Shown piece by piece: positions 40,925 through 49,573 of a stretch of 64,000 bases of DNA. The stretch's first letter is position 1. Every line of letters starts with the position of its first letter. The notes under the pieces are model-generated. The model saw nothing but the letters and a program-made list of their open reading frames with translations, was not told where the DNA came from and made no database searches. Location of the stretch: the NCBI RefSeq assembly GCF_018448495.1, contig NZ_CP049902.1:2852001-2916000 (forward strand). Direction: 5' to 3'. The translations under genes were made by a program, and so were the position numbers. The DNA is from Psychrobacter sp. WY6. Its GTDB lineage: Bacteria; Pseudomonadota; Gammaproteobacteria; Pseudomonadales; Moraxellaceae.

Positions 40925-41400
40925 ATGCAACGTTATCCCATGACTCCGCAAGGACATGCGGCTCTAGAAGCCGAATTAAAACAGTTAAAAAGTATCGACC
41001 GTCCACGCATCACTGCTTCTATCGCTGAAGCCCGTGAACACGGCGATTTGAAAGAAAATGCTGAATATCATGCTGCTCGCGAACAGCAAGGTTTTTGTGA
41101 AGCGCGTATCCGTGATATCGAAGCCAAACTTGGCGGCGCGCAAGTGATTGATCCTGCAACATTGCCAAAAGATGGTCGTGTGATATTCGGCGTGAGCGTC
41201 GTTATCGAAAACATGGACACCGGAGAAGAAAAACAATACAAATCGTTGGTGATGATGAAGCAGACTTTAAAGCGGGTAAAATCTCAGTCAATTCACCGAT
41301 CGCACGTGGTTTGATTGGTAAATCTGAAGGCGATGAAGCACGTATTGAAACGCCAAAAGGCGTGGTCGAATACGAAATCATGAAAGTAATTTACGATTAA
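40925..41400 (+). CDS. greA: Transcription elongation factor GreA, one frameshift
   Basis: Rescues backtracked RNA polymerase by stimulating transcript cleavage. The coiled-coil N-terminal domain has the acidic tip motif [17 protein letters not shown], with the conserved Asp and Glu, and the C-terminal globular domain gives [19 protein letters not shown]. The frame is lost in an A-run near 41241; adding one A gives [18 protein letters not shown] and a stop at 41398, for 158 residues, the normal length. Start ATG at 40925 begins [10 protein letters not shown]; an in-frame GTG/ATG further upstream has no support. GreA genes next to carB are common in gammaproteobacteria. Confidence 0.94.
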
Positions 41401-41909
41401 TTTTTCTGATTTGAGAAATATCTGGATAGAAAGCCTTTGATAGCAATTCTTTGATAGGTAATTCTTTGATAAAAAGCTTTTGATGACAGCAGTATTTTAA
41501 CGTGAATCAGCTGGCAATTCGCCTAGCAAATGAGCGTAGAAAGTAGTACACAACCTCATTATGAATAGAGCAGAAGTTACACAACGCTGCTTTTTTAGTC
41601 TGTTTTGTTTTAGCGCATAATTGCTCGAGTATAAATGCTGAGCCTTGTGCCTATTACAAGTGTCTTATTACAAGTGTCTTATTATAAACATTAGACATAA
41701 GTGCTTAGCAACTGACTAAAATAATGATGGAGAGATAGCGAACGTTGGCTATCATTAGTATCTTTACCCTCGTTATTTGACATGGTTTACATGCTCATTT
41801 GACGGGGGTTTTTCTTTTCTAGGTATTGTTTTCTAAGCGTTTTTTTTACGCTTTGCTTTCTGCTACTACATTAGCGGCTTTATTTACTGTTATTTTAAAG
41901 GAATCTATT
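41401..41909. repeat. Intergenic region with two clusters of short tandem repeats
   Basis: The 509-bp gap has no gene. It contains CTTTGATA three times at 41435, 41449 and 41464 (with a fourth degenerate copy), and a 14-bp unit TATTACAAGTGTCT in two perfect copies at 41652-41679 plus the start of a third. Both clusters lie upstream of a secreted-protein gene. Confidence 0.6.
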
Positions 41910-42879
41910 ATGACCATACACATCGATATGCCAGCGTTACTGACTATAAATAAGAAGGCGTTTACCCAGCACAGCCTCGTCAAAAAAAGCGTGATAAGCA
42001 CTGCTATTCCAACAATCTTAGCAGGCGCTTTATTGACGGTATCTACCGCACATGCTGCGCCTGAAATCGCCATCACTTCGTCTGCTGGTAGTAGCACTAC
42101 CGTCGTTGAGCAGTATTCTGATGGTAAAACCGCGACCATTACAGCGACACCGCACGGCATCACTATGCAAGACGGCATGCCTTATGCGGTGACTCAAGTA
42201 ACTAACGTTCCACGCTATACGGTTCGCCAAGTCGCCAGTAATGGTGCGAGCAATACGGTCGTCACCCAAGGCAGCACCACAGTTACGAGCGTACCTGTGA
42301 CTAACCAGATGACCAATCAAACAAGCAACGTTGATGTCATAGCCGTGCCGACGACTAGCGTGACGCAAGTATTGCCTGTGACGACGGCTACCCAATTGCC
42401 AGTCATCAATACGCCAACGACAACCGTAGTGACGAACCAACCTGCAACGACGCAAATAGTATCTACGTCTTTAGATGCTCTGCAACTGACCCCGACCTTT
42501 AGTACGCCTGACGTGGTGAATGCACAAACCAAAGTGATGAAAATATTAAAAAACAAAGATGGTCGCGAAGTGGCTGTACCTGCGAACCATATCGCACCTG
42601 GCGACATCATCGAATACACACACCACTTATACCAATACCACGGCACAACCCGTCACTGACATCAATGCCATGGTGTCACTGCCAAATGGCGTGCAATTGG
42701 TATCATTGAATAGCCCACTACCAACGCTTGCGACAACAGGCGGCGACAGTTATCAGACTATCCAACAAGTTGGCAACACTGTAGTCATTACAGAAAATTA
42801 CTCTGGACTCAAATGGAACTTGGTAGATCTTCCTGCTAACGCACCGCAAACGGTTGTTATACGTGCGAAGGTTCAGTAA
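41910..42879 (+). CDS. Secreted Thr/Val-rich protein with DUF11-like domain, one frameshift
   Basis: The ATG at 41910 is preceded by AAAGGAATC and begins MTIHIDMPALL, followed by a long signal peptide with core STAIPTILAGALLTVSTAHAAP. Residues about 35-200 are a low-complexity Thr/Val/Gln-rich stretch without charged residues (SVTQVLPVTTATQLPVINTP), likely extended. The C-terminal 110 residues resemble a DUF11 conserved repeat: HIAPGDIIEYT, TYTNTTAQPVTDI, LPNGVQLV and APQTVVIRAKVQ. The frame changes near 42617; about 323 residues total. DUF11 domains occur in surface adhesins and S-layer-like proteins. An in-frame ATG at 41826 adds another hydrophobic segment but lacks a ribosome binding site. 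Confidence 0.65.
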
Positions 42880-42931
42880 AAATTAGATTTGAAAATATTG
42901 TTATTTAATAAATCTTAAAATTAAAATTAAT

Positions 42932-42974
42932 AAAAGGTCTTGCCGGCTAATTTCCTAGTCAGCAAGACCTTTTT
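42932..42974 (+). terminator. Rho-independent terminator
   Basis: A 12-bp stem AAAAGGTCTTGC/GCAAGACCTTTT with an 18-base loop and T5, following the DUF11-like protein gene. Confidence 0.82.
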
Positions 42975-43051
42975 GATGAGTGTACCTTATTCCTTAACAA
43001 CCAATCTTTTGCTATAGTGCTATTAACTCAAAACAAATATCCGGCCATTAT

Positions 43052-43664
43052 TTGCATGTATTTACTCCTCTCTATGCATTGGTTTTTATTATTTATAGCT
43101 GTATTTTTAGTTCTATATCTTGGGCTGAAGCTGCCGAACCAAAATTTGACGCTAGCTTTTATATGTCGAAAATTTGTACTGCATATATAACTAAGAACGA
43201 TAATGAATTTTGCGATGATGGTTATATCCTTAAAAGCGAAACGTTAAATAATGGCGAAGTAATAGAAACCGTGCTTATGGATGGAATAGGTCATTACGGC
43301 TGGAACCATACTTCGCTTAAAAAAATCGATAAAGATACTTATCATGTCTATATCGGCTGTGGCAATCCGTGCGGTGCTAATATGCTATTTGGCCGTGGCA
43401 GCAAGGAGCAATACTTTGGCCGTTTTCACCTTTGACCTAAACAGTCGGTGTAGCGTTAGATATAATAATGATAAACAATTATGGACGGCTAGCCGATTTT
43501 TTTCAGATAAAGAAATCGATTTTCCTTCAACCTATGACCCTGACGCTTTTGCAGCTTACCCCAAGTACAACGTCGAGTTTGATAAAAAAGGACGTCTCAT
43601 TGTCAAAGAATACTTCTCAGAAGAAGTGGTTCAAACCTTGCCTAATCCCTGCTCTCATAATTAA
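43052..43664 (+). CDS. Hypothetical exported protein, one frameshift
   Basis: No family recognised. The uncorrected frame starts at a TTG at 43052 and gives a signal peptide, LVFIIYSCIFSSISWAEAAEP, followed by a domain containing several Cys (KICTAYITKNDNEFCDD, YIGCGNPCGAN, SRCSVRYNN and a terminal NPCSHN). The frame is lost around 43425. The two halves together give about 204 residues. An ATG at 43056 in another frame also yields a hydrophobic start, so the N-terminus is uncertain. Six or more Cys in the exported part suggest disulfides. It has its own upstream terminator and so is probably a separate unit. Confidence 0.5.
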
Positions 43665-43781
43665 AAAAATCTCATAAATAGCACGACAACAGTTGTCGCA
43701 TGAAATAAATATTTCTTCAATTTACAGTGACTTACAAGACAATTTGCTAAAATAATAGCCAATAAATGAATTGGTAATCTT

Positions 43782-45050
43782 ATGGCCACCATCAATTATG
43801 AACGACTACAAGGCAAGCTCAATATTTTAGCGGATGCTGCTAAATATGATGTTTCTTGCTCATCCTCCGCTGGCACGCGCAAAAACCAAGGCGGTGGTCT
43901 GGGCGATGCTTCTGCAACTGGTATTTGTCACAGCTACACTGAAGATGGTCGCTGCGTCAGCTTGTTAAAAATCCTCTTAACCAATCATTGTATTTACGAC
44001 TGCGCTTATTGCACCTCACGCAAAAGTAATGACACCCCACGCGCTGCTTTTAGCGTCGAGGAAGTCGTTGATTTAACCATGCAGTTTTATCGTCGTAACT
44101 ATATCGAAGGGCTGTTTCTGAGCTCAGGTATCTTTAAAAGTGGCGATTATACGATGGAGCGACTGGTTGAGGTCGCTAAGATATTGCGGACACGTGAACG
44201 CTTTAATGGCTATATCCATTTGAAGACCATTCCGGGTGCATCTAAAGAGCTGCTATTAGAAGCGGGATTGTATGCCGATCGTCTCAGTGTCAATATTGAG
44301 ATTCCAACGATATCTGGCTTGGCTTTACTCGCCCCAGAGAAGTCGCATGATGAATTAAAAGCACCGATGGAAACGGTTAAAACTGAAATTATTACAATCA
44401 AAGAGAGCCGTAAAACCCATAAAAAAGCACCGAAATTTGTGCCAGCAGGTCAAACCAGTCAGATGATTGTTGGCGCTAGTAACGAGACTGACTTGCAAGT
44501 GATTCAGCTATCGAGTCATTTTTATAAACAGTACGATCTTAAGCGTGTTTACTACTCTGGCTATGTACCGATGTTGTCCGACAGTCGCTTGCCAGCGATT
44601 GGAACGCCAGTGCCGATGATACGTGAAAACCGTCTGTATCAAGCGGATTGGCTGATGCGTTTTTATGGTTTTGGCGCGCATGAAATCGTTGAACCTGACT
44701 CGCCATTTTTAGACTTAGACTGCGACCCAAAGCTTGCTTGGGCAATCCGACACCGTGAGCATTTTCCGGTCAATATTCAAACCGCAAGCTATGAGATGAT
44801 TGTGCGCATTCCGGGCATTGGTACTAAGACGGCTAAAAAGATAGTGAAGGCGCGCAAGTTTAATCAGTTGACGCTTTATCATCTGAAAAAGATGGGCGCG
44901 GCGGTCAATCGCGCCAAATACTTTATCGCGACGACGGGCAAGAACGAACATTTAGCGCATTTAACGCGTGATAACTTCCGGCAATATGTATTGGCACAGA
45001 CGCAGACCAAATATAAAGACCAACGCAACGGTCAACTGGCGCTGTTTTAA
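43782..45050 (+). CDS. Putative DNA modification/repair radical SAM protein (TIGR03916-like)
   Basis: A 422-residue radical S-adenosylmethionine enzyme. The cluster motif is CIYDCAYC (C-X3-C-X2-C, about residues 73-80), followed by the fold's GLFLSSGIFKSGDYT and IHLKTIPGAS segments. The C-terminal part has a helix-hairpin-helix DNA-binding motif, VRIPGIGTKTAKKIVKARKF (about 345-365). This combination defines the family described as a putative DNA modification or repair radical SAM protein that pairs with a DUF4130 partner. The next gene is exactly that partner, 42 bases downstream. The chemistry and substrate are unknown. Intact frame. Confidence 0.88.
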   Translation: MATINYERLQGKLNILADAAKYDVSCSSSAGTRKNQGGGLGDASATGICHSYTEDGRCVSLLKILLTNHCIYDCAYCTSRKSNDTPRAAFSVEEVVDLTMQFYRRNYIEGLFLSSGIFKSGDYTMERLVEVAKILRTRERFNGYIHLKTIPGASKELLLEAGLYADRLSVNIEIPTISGLALLAPEKSHDELKAPMETVKTEIITIKESRKTHKKAPKFVPAGQTSQMIVGASNETDLQVIQLSSHFYKQYDLKRVYYSGYVPMLSDSRLPAIGTPVPMIRENRLYQADWLMRFYGFGAHEIVEPDSPFLDLDCDPKLAWAIRHREHFPVNIQTASYEMIVRIPGIGTKTAKKIVKARKFNQLTLYHLKKMGAAVNRAKYFIATTGKNEHLAHLTRDNFRQYVLAQTQTKYKDQRNGQLALF

Positions 45051-45092
45051 TCGTCATGGTTTTAATTGCCACTATTTTAAATAGGAATATAG

Positions 45093-45961
45093 ATGTCACA
45101 ACTGCTGCAAAATAATGACTTCGTTGTCGGTCACTTAACACCCAACATTGTGCTTTACGAACCAAGTTTTGAGGGTTGGCTGAGTGCGGTTTATGTCTAT
45201 GCTGATAAGTTACAAGACGATGAGTCTCTACAGTTAATCGCTCAAGACTGCTATGTACCTTCATTAATCGCACAAGCGACTAGCGTTACTACTGATGAAG
45301 ACAATGCTGAACGCGTATTAGTAAAGCTTAATCAGCTATTGGGTCGTTCAGGTATGCGCAATTTACTTTGGGGGTTTTGTCGGAAAAAGATAGTATTGGT
45401 AGTACATTGTTTCAAGTGGTCAAATATGCCATTGACTACCCTAGCCGCCATATTATGGAAGACTTGGGTAATCTCAATGTCTTAGAGCTGGTGCAAACGG
45501 TCAAGTCTGTTGGTCGTGAGAAGCATCGTATGGAAGCCTTTGTACGTTTTGAGCATACCACTGACGATATCTATTTTGCGCGAGTAGAGCCTGATTTTAA
45601 TGTCTTACCGCTAATTGGTGAGCATTTTCGTCAGCGCTACCAAGACCAACACTGGGCGATTTATGATTTATCCCGTGGCTATGGCATTTATTATGACAAG
45701 AGCCAAAGCTCGCCATCACGACCTGCGACCTTGCAAACTATCACTGATTTAGATGATACCGTTCTGCGCAATCCTGCCAGTATTCATAGCGAGGATGAGC
45801 AGCGCTATCAAAAATTTTGGCAAGGTTACTTTACTAACGTCAACATCAAAGAGCGTAAAAACCCACGTTTGCATAAGCAATACTTGCCGCAGCGCTATTG
45901 GAAATACTTAAGCGAAAAACAAGTACTGCCCAATGCTGAGCATTTACAGAAATGTCGTTAA
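45093..45961 (+). CDS. DUF4130 family putative DNA-repair protein (TIGR03915-like), one frameshift
   Basis: Partner of the preceding radical SAM protein. The conserved domain is visible as KHRMEAFVRFEHTTDDIYFA, VEPDFNVLPLIGEHFRQRY, WAIYDLSRGYGIYYD, and NPRLHKQYLPQRYWKYLSEK at the end. In some bacteria this domain is fused to a uracil-DNA-glycosylase domain; here it is not, since the sequence stops after the DUF4130 region. A missing base in the G5 run at 45370-45374 splits it; corrected length is about 289 residues. It is presumably co-transcribed with the radical SAM gene. Confidence 0.85.
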
Positions 45962-46110
45962 TGACTTTTATCCTTCGATTCAAGCCTTTATACGTTTCTC
46001 TCTTAGAAACTCGACCATATAACCTTATCTTTTTATCTTGATGGTTGAGTTTTGGCGGCTTTTAACTGACAATAGCCACTTGTTATTATGAACTGGTCAC
46101 CAATGCCATT

Positions 46111-47460
46111 ATGAAAGTTATGCGCTTATTGTCGTCTTTAAAGCATGATGAATCCGAGCGCGGTATTTTTCATCTTGGGCGTGCATTGGTCAAAAATGGC
46201 CATACCTCCATCATCGTCTCTAGCGCCGATGAAGATAATGATCTGGTCAAACGCCTAAAGCGTGATGGCAATAACTATCATCAGCTGCATATGAATAAAA
46301 AGTCTTGGCTGTCGTTACTACAAGTCACGGCGCTGCGGCGTTTAATTGAAGAGTACGATCCTGACGTGATCCATGTGCACTCACGCACACCTGCATGGAT
46401 ACTGCATTTAGCATTGCGCCGCGCCCGTGTCAAGCGGATACCAAAGCTAGTGTCAACCATGTATGGTTTTTATCCGATCAATAAATACTCTCAAGCCTTA
46501 CTCGATGTCGATACCATCATTACCGTCTCCGATAGTGTGACCAATTATCTAAAAAAAGGCCTGCGCCGAGAAGATGCAGACCCTAAAGTCATCAAACGCA
46601 TCTACCGTGGTATCGATACGCGCCGCTATCCTTATCGTCATAATCCGTCTGTTTATTGGCTACGCCATACCTTTGCTGAATATCCTGAGCTTGAGCATAA
46701 AAAGTGGCTGGTATTTCCAACTATTATTGGTAACGAATATGGTCAGGAATGGCTGATTGATATTTTGGGCAACTTGCAAGAGCAGTTCCCTAACATCCAC
46801 GTCATTATCATGGATGATGATTATAGAGATGGTGACGTCGCACACGAAGATTTTCGTCAACGCACTAATACATTAGGGTTGGCTGATCGAATTACTTATG
46901 TAGGTAGCAAACGTAATGACATGCGTGAATGGCTCTCAGCCGCCAATATCGTCATGGCGCTTGCTAATGAGCCTGAATCAATCGGCATCAACGCCTTACA
47001 AGCGATTCATCTAGGTACGCCCGTTATTGGTTGGGATCAGGCCGCATTTAGTGAGATTTTACAACCGCTATATCCTCAAGGGCTGGTCAAAAAATATAAT
47101 GCCAATGCGCTATGTAAAGCCGTGAGAAATCAATTAGAAAGCATCACACGCCCTGAAATGACCAATAAATTCACCATGCGTGAGATGATTGAAGAAACCC
47201 TCGCTGTCTACCAAGGTTTATATGACGACTCACTCGCAGAGGAACAAGCTGCGAGCGATGCCGCTGCTGTCAAAAGAATTAACAAGACGCTAAAAAAATC
47301 CTCTAAACCCACTAGTAAGAAGCCTGAGTCTGCTTATGTCGCGCTTGCACCAGCCGATAAACAAACTAAAGTAAAGCTTATTAAAGAAAAACCTAAAGCG
47401 ATGAGTCCTTCAAATTCGCCTACTGACTCAGACACGCTTCAAGATCATAAAGATCTGTAA
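46111..47460 (+). CDS. Glycosyltransferase family 4 protein with Lys-rich tail
   Basis: GT-B fold glycosyltransferase (449 residues). The N-terminal acceptor domain begins MKVMRLLSSLKHDESERG, and the C-terminal donor domain shows SAANIVMALANEPESIGINALQAIHLG, a variant of the retaining GT4 E-X7-E motif (EPESIGINALQA). Donor and acceptor are unknown; LOS or exopolysaccharide synthesis is the usual role. The last 80 residues are a low-complexity basic tail (KRINKTLKKSSKPTSKKPES and KVKLIKEKPKAM) not needed for the fold. No other polysaccharide genes are adjacent. Intact frame. Confidence 0.82.
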   Translation: MKVMRLLSSLKHDESERGIFHLGRALVKNGHTSIIVSSADEDNDLVKRLKRDGNNYHQLHMNKKSWLSLLQVTALRRLIEEYDPDVIHVHSRTPAWILHLALRRARVKRIPKLVSTMYGFYPINKYSQALLDVDTIITVSDSVTNYLKKGLRREDADPKVIKRIYRGIDTRRYPYRHNPSVYWLRHTFAEYPELEHKKWLVFPTIIGNEYGQEWLIDILGNLQEQFPNIHVIIMDDDYRDGDVAHEDFRQRTNTLGLADRITYVGSKRNDMREWLSAANIVMALANEPESIGINALQAIHLGTPVIGWDQAAFSEILQPLYPQGLVKKYNANALCKAVRNQLESITRPEMTNKFTMREMIEETLAVYQGLYDDSLAEEQAASDAAAVKRINKTLKKSSKPTSKKPESAYVALAPADKQTKVKLIKEKPKAMSPSNSPTDSDTLQDHKDL

Positions 47461-47540
47461 GCTTACCACTTTATTACTTAGGCTAATATCTAACAGCTTG
47501 CTGGGGCGTGTTTTCACCATGAATTATTTCATACAAAAAA

Positions 47541-47566
47541 CGCGGCTTCTATTTTTAGAAGCCGCG
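47541..47566 (-). terminator. Rho-independent terminator of the puuD-puuR operon
   Basis: A perfect 11-bp stem CGCGGCTTCTA/TAGAAGCCGCG is followed on the minus strand by T6, 56 bases beyond the regulator stop codon. Confidence 0.85.
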
Positions 47567-47622
47567 CGGAAAATCACTATGGTTATTTAAACATCAACTT
47601 AAATGGCTATTAAAATGCTCAC

Positions 47623-48381
47623 CTAATAAGTCGTCGGGGTGTGCGCACTAACAATGCGAGTCACGCCATCAGTAGGGTTGATAAAAGTATGCGGGCGAAT
47701 GGTATCAATCACGTAGCTATCACCTTGGTTTAATAGATACGTCGTCTCATCAATACGGATAAGAATCTTGCCTTCAATAACGGTGCCAATCTCTTCACCT
47801 TCGTGGGCGATTTTTTCTTCCGTTGAGCTGTTCGGTTGATACACCTCAATCAAAAAACCCAAATTCTTGGTGGTACTACAGTTATACACCTGTCTTAGCG
47901 ACACTCTGCTACTCGGTTCGCTCAGCTCCAACAAATCCTTTGGCGTTACTACGACTCTCGCCTTTGGTTCCTTCCATTCATCACTAAAAAACGTGGTCAA
48001 ATCAGAACCCAATACCGCCAAAATTGCCTTTAGCGTATTCACTGCTGGACTGACTTTATTGCGCTCAATGGAGCTGATAGAAGTATTGGTTAATCCCGAC
48101 AATTTCGCAAGCTTACGTTGCGAGTAGCCTTTTGCGAGGCGCAGCTGATTGATCTTTTTACCGATATCCTCTTCTGGCGACTCGTCATTTTCGGCTGACA
48201 TCGCTGTCTCAGAGTCTGTCAGCTCATCTTCATCATCACCACTGATGTCGTCATCTGTATCGATATCAGCCGCCTTATCGCTGGCAACATCAGCGTCAAT
48301 GCTGTTATTAATATCAATGTCAGTGCTGGCATTGTCTACATTGCCTTCAGTAGTGCTATTCAGTTTGGGGTTTGCTGGCAT
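47623..48381 (-). CDS. puuR: XRE-family regulator with cupin domain (PuuR-like), acidic N-terminal extension
   Basis: Repressor-like protein: an HTH of the Cro/CI type (INQLRLAKGYSQRKLAKLSG, with SISSIERNKVSPAVNTL, about residues 77-130) and a C-terminal cupin (IAHEGEEIGTVIEGKILIRI, about 190-250), the architecture of E. coli PuuR, which responds to putrescine. The start at 48381 (MPANPKLN) is chosen; an upstream ATG at 48429 would make an odd leader. Before the HTH is a 72-residue stretch with 25 Asp/Glu and only 2 Lys, absent from E. coli PuuR. It overlaps the puuD stop region by 26 bases, so the two are co-translated. Regulation of the polyamine genes is inferred from location. Confidence 0.78.
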   Translation of the reverse strand: MPANPKLNSTTEGNVDNASTDIDINNSIDADVASDKAADIDTDDDISGDDEDELTDSETAMSAENDESPEEDIGKKINQLRLAKGYSQRKLAKLSGLTNTSISSIERNKVSPAVNTLKAILAVLGSDLTTFFSDEWKEPKARVVVTPKDLLELSEPSSRVSLRQVYNCSTTKNLGFLIEVYQPNSSTEEKIAHEGEEIGTVIEGKILIRIDETTYLLNQGDSYVIDTIRPHTFINPTDGVTRIVSAHTPTTY

Positions 48382-49094
48382 AGTGAATGAATTCCGTGAA
48401 TAGAAATTTGGACAAGTCGTCTTGTGCATAATTTAACTCAGGATGCCATTGTACACCAATCATAAATGGATGTTGCAACAAGCTGACGGCTTCGACCAAA
48501 CCATCAGACGCTAGAGCCTCAACCAATAAACGCGCGCCTACTTTATGGATTGCTTGTTTATGTAGCGAGTTAACGTGCCATTTCTCACCAAAGGCGGCAA
48601 GCCTGCCATTTGCTTGAATATTCACGTCATGAACTGGCTGATACTGCACTTCAAGTGGCTGAGTATTGTCCTCTAAATGTGGCTCATAAAACCCCTCTAC
48701 TTCCCGCCAATCAGGATGTAGCGTGCCACCAAAATGCACATTCATCTCTTGCAAACCTCGGCAAACTGCCAATAGTGGAGTGCCAGTCTTGTCTGCATAA
48801 TCCAATAACTTAAAGCTCAGCTCATCACGACCCAAGTCTTGTTTCGCTTCGATATGCGTCGCGCCATAACGCGTTGGTGCCACGTTACTATAACTGCCCG
48901 TTAACAAAATCCCATCTGCGATATTCAGTAGCGCCTCAAAGTTTTCGCTATCGGCCAGTGTTTGGCAGCATTATGGGATTGCCACCATAAAAATTCACGG
49001 CATCGATATATTTTTGATACACCGCTTGTGCTGGCTGCCCATCAACCATCTTATGACAAGAAACAATAGCAATAATAGGTCTAGAATTTTTCAT
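48356..49094 (-). CDS. puuD: Gamma-glutamyl-GABA hydrolase (PuuD-like), one frameshift
   Basis: Class I glutamine amidotransferase-like hydrolase that releases GABA from gamma-glutamyl-GABA. The catalytic Cys is in LLAVCRGLQEMNVHFGGTL and the His-Glu pair in GVQWHPELNY; both are in the intact 184-residue C-terminal part. The N-terminal strand begins at the ATG at 49094 (MKNSRPIIAIVSCH) and loses frame near 48967 before ADSENFEALLNIADGILLTG. Repaired length is about 246 residues. It is divergent from puuA, and it overlaps the start of the regulator gene. Confidence 0.85.
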
Positions 49095-49266
49095 ACCGTC
49101 TTCCCTAGTTATAACAAATAGACCTCATCGTCTATATTGCTCAATCCTTTATTTAGCTAAAATTTAACACAGCATCTCATAAAATGTAAACTATAAATTT
49201 CAATATTGCCGATATTAATAATAAAATTGGAAAAATGCATTAATTTAAGATAATTTTAAATAAAAA

Positions 49267-49295
49267 TTGACAACTATATTTTTCACACATATATT
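49267..49295 (+). promoter_or_regulatory. Candidate sigma-70 promoter of puuA
   Basis: TTGACA (49267-49272) and TATATT (49290-49295) are separated by exactly 17 bases. It would give a leader of about 270 bases before puuA. The remainder of the 479-bp divergent region (49095-49573) is AT-rich with no gene; a regulator site is likely but I cannot define one. Confidence 0.55.
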
Positions 49296-49573
49296 GGAAG
49301 TCATCAGCGAGACATTAAACAAGGGTTGACGTTTATATCTCGATGTTAAGGGCTAAGAACAGCGAAATCTAAAGAATTCATATTATTAATAAAATCAGTT
49401 TTGAGAAACCTAAAGAGAAATACAAAGAGAAACATAGAGACTGTTTAAATAAGAGGTAATCAATCGCTGTTTTACCAAGCATTGGTTATAAAGATCACTA
49501 AAAGACGATGCGCCAGCAGTATCCGTATCGACAATAATCCCAGTAATTCTAAAAATTCATAGGAAGAATAGAC

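Noticed and set aside
43344..43664. A separate gene starting at 43344
   Set aside because: It overlaps the preceding reading frame and lacks a ribosome binding site; it is better explained as the second half of a frameshifted exported protein.
47504..47520. A further MITE at GGGGCGTGTTTTCACC
   Set aside because: Only a left-end-like sequence is present, with no matching right end; the following hairpin is a normal terminator.
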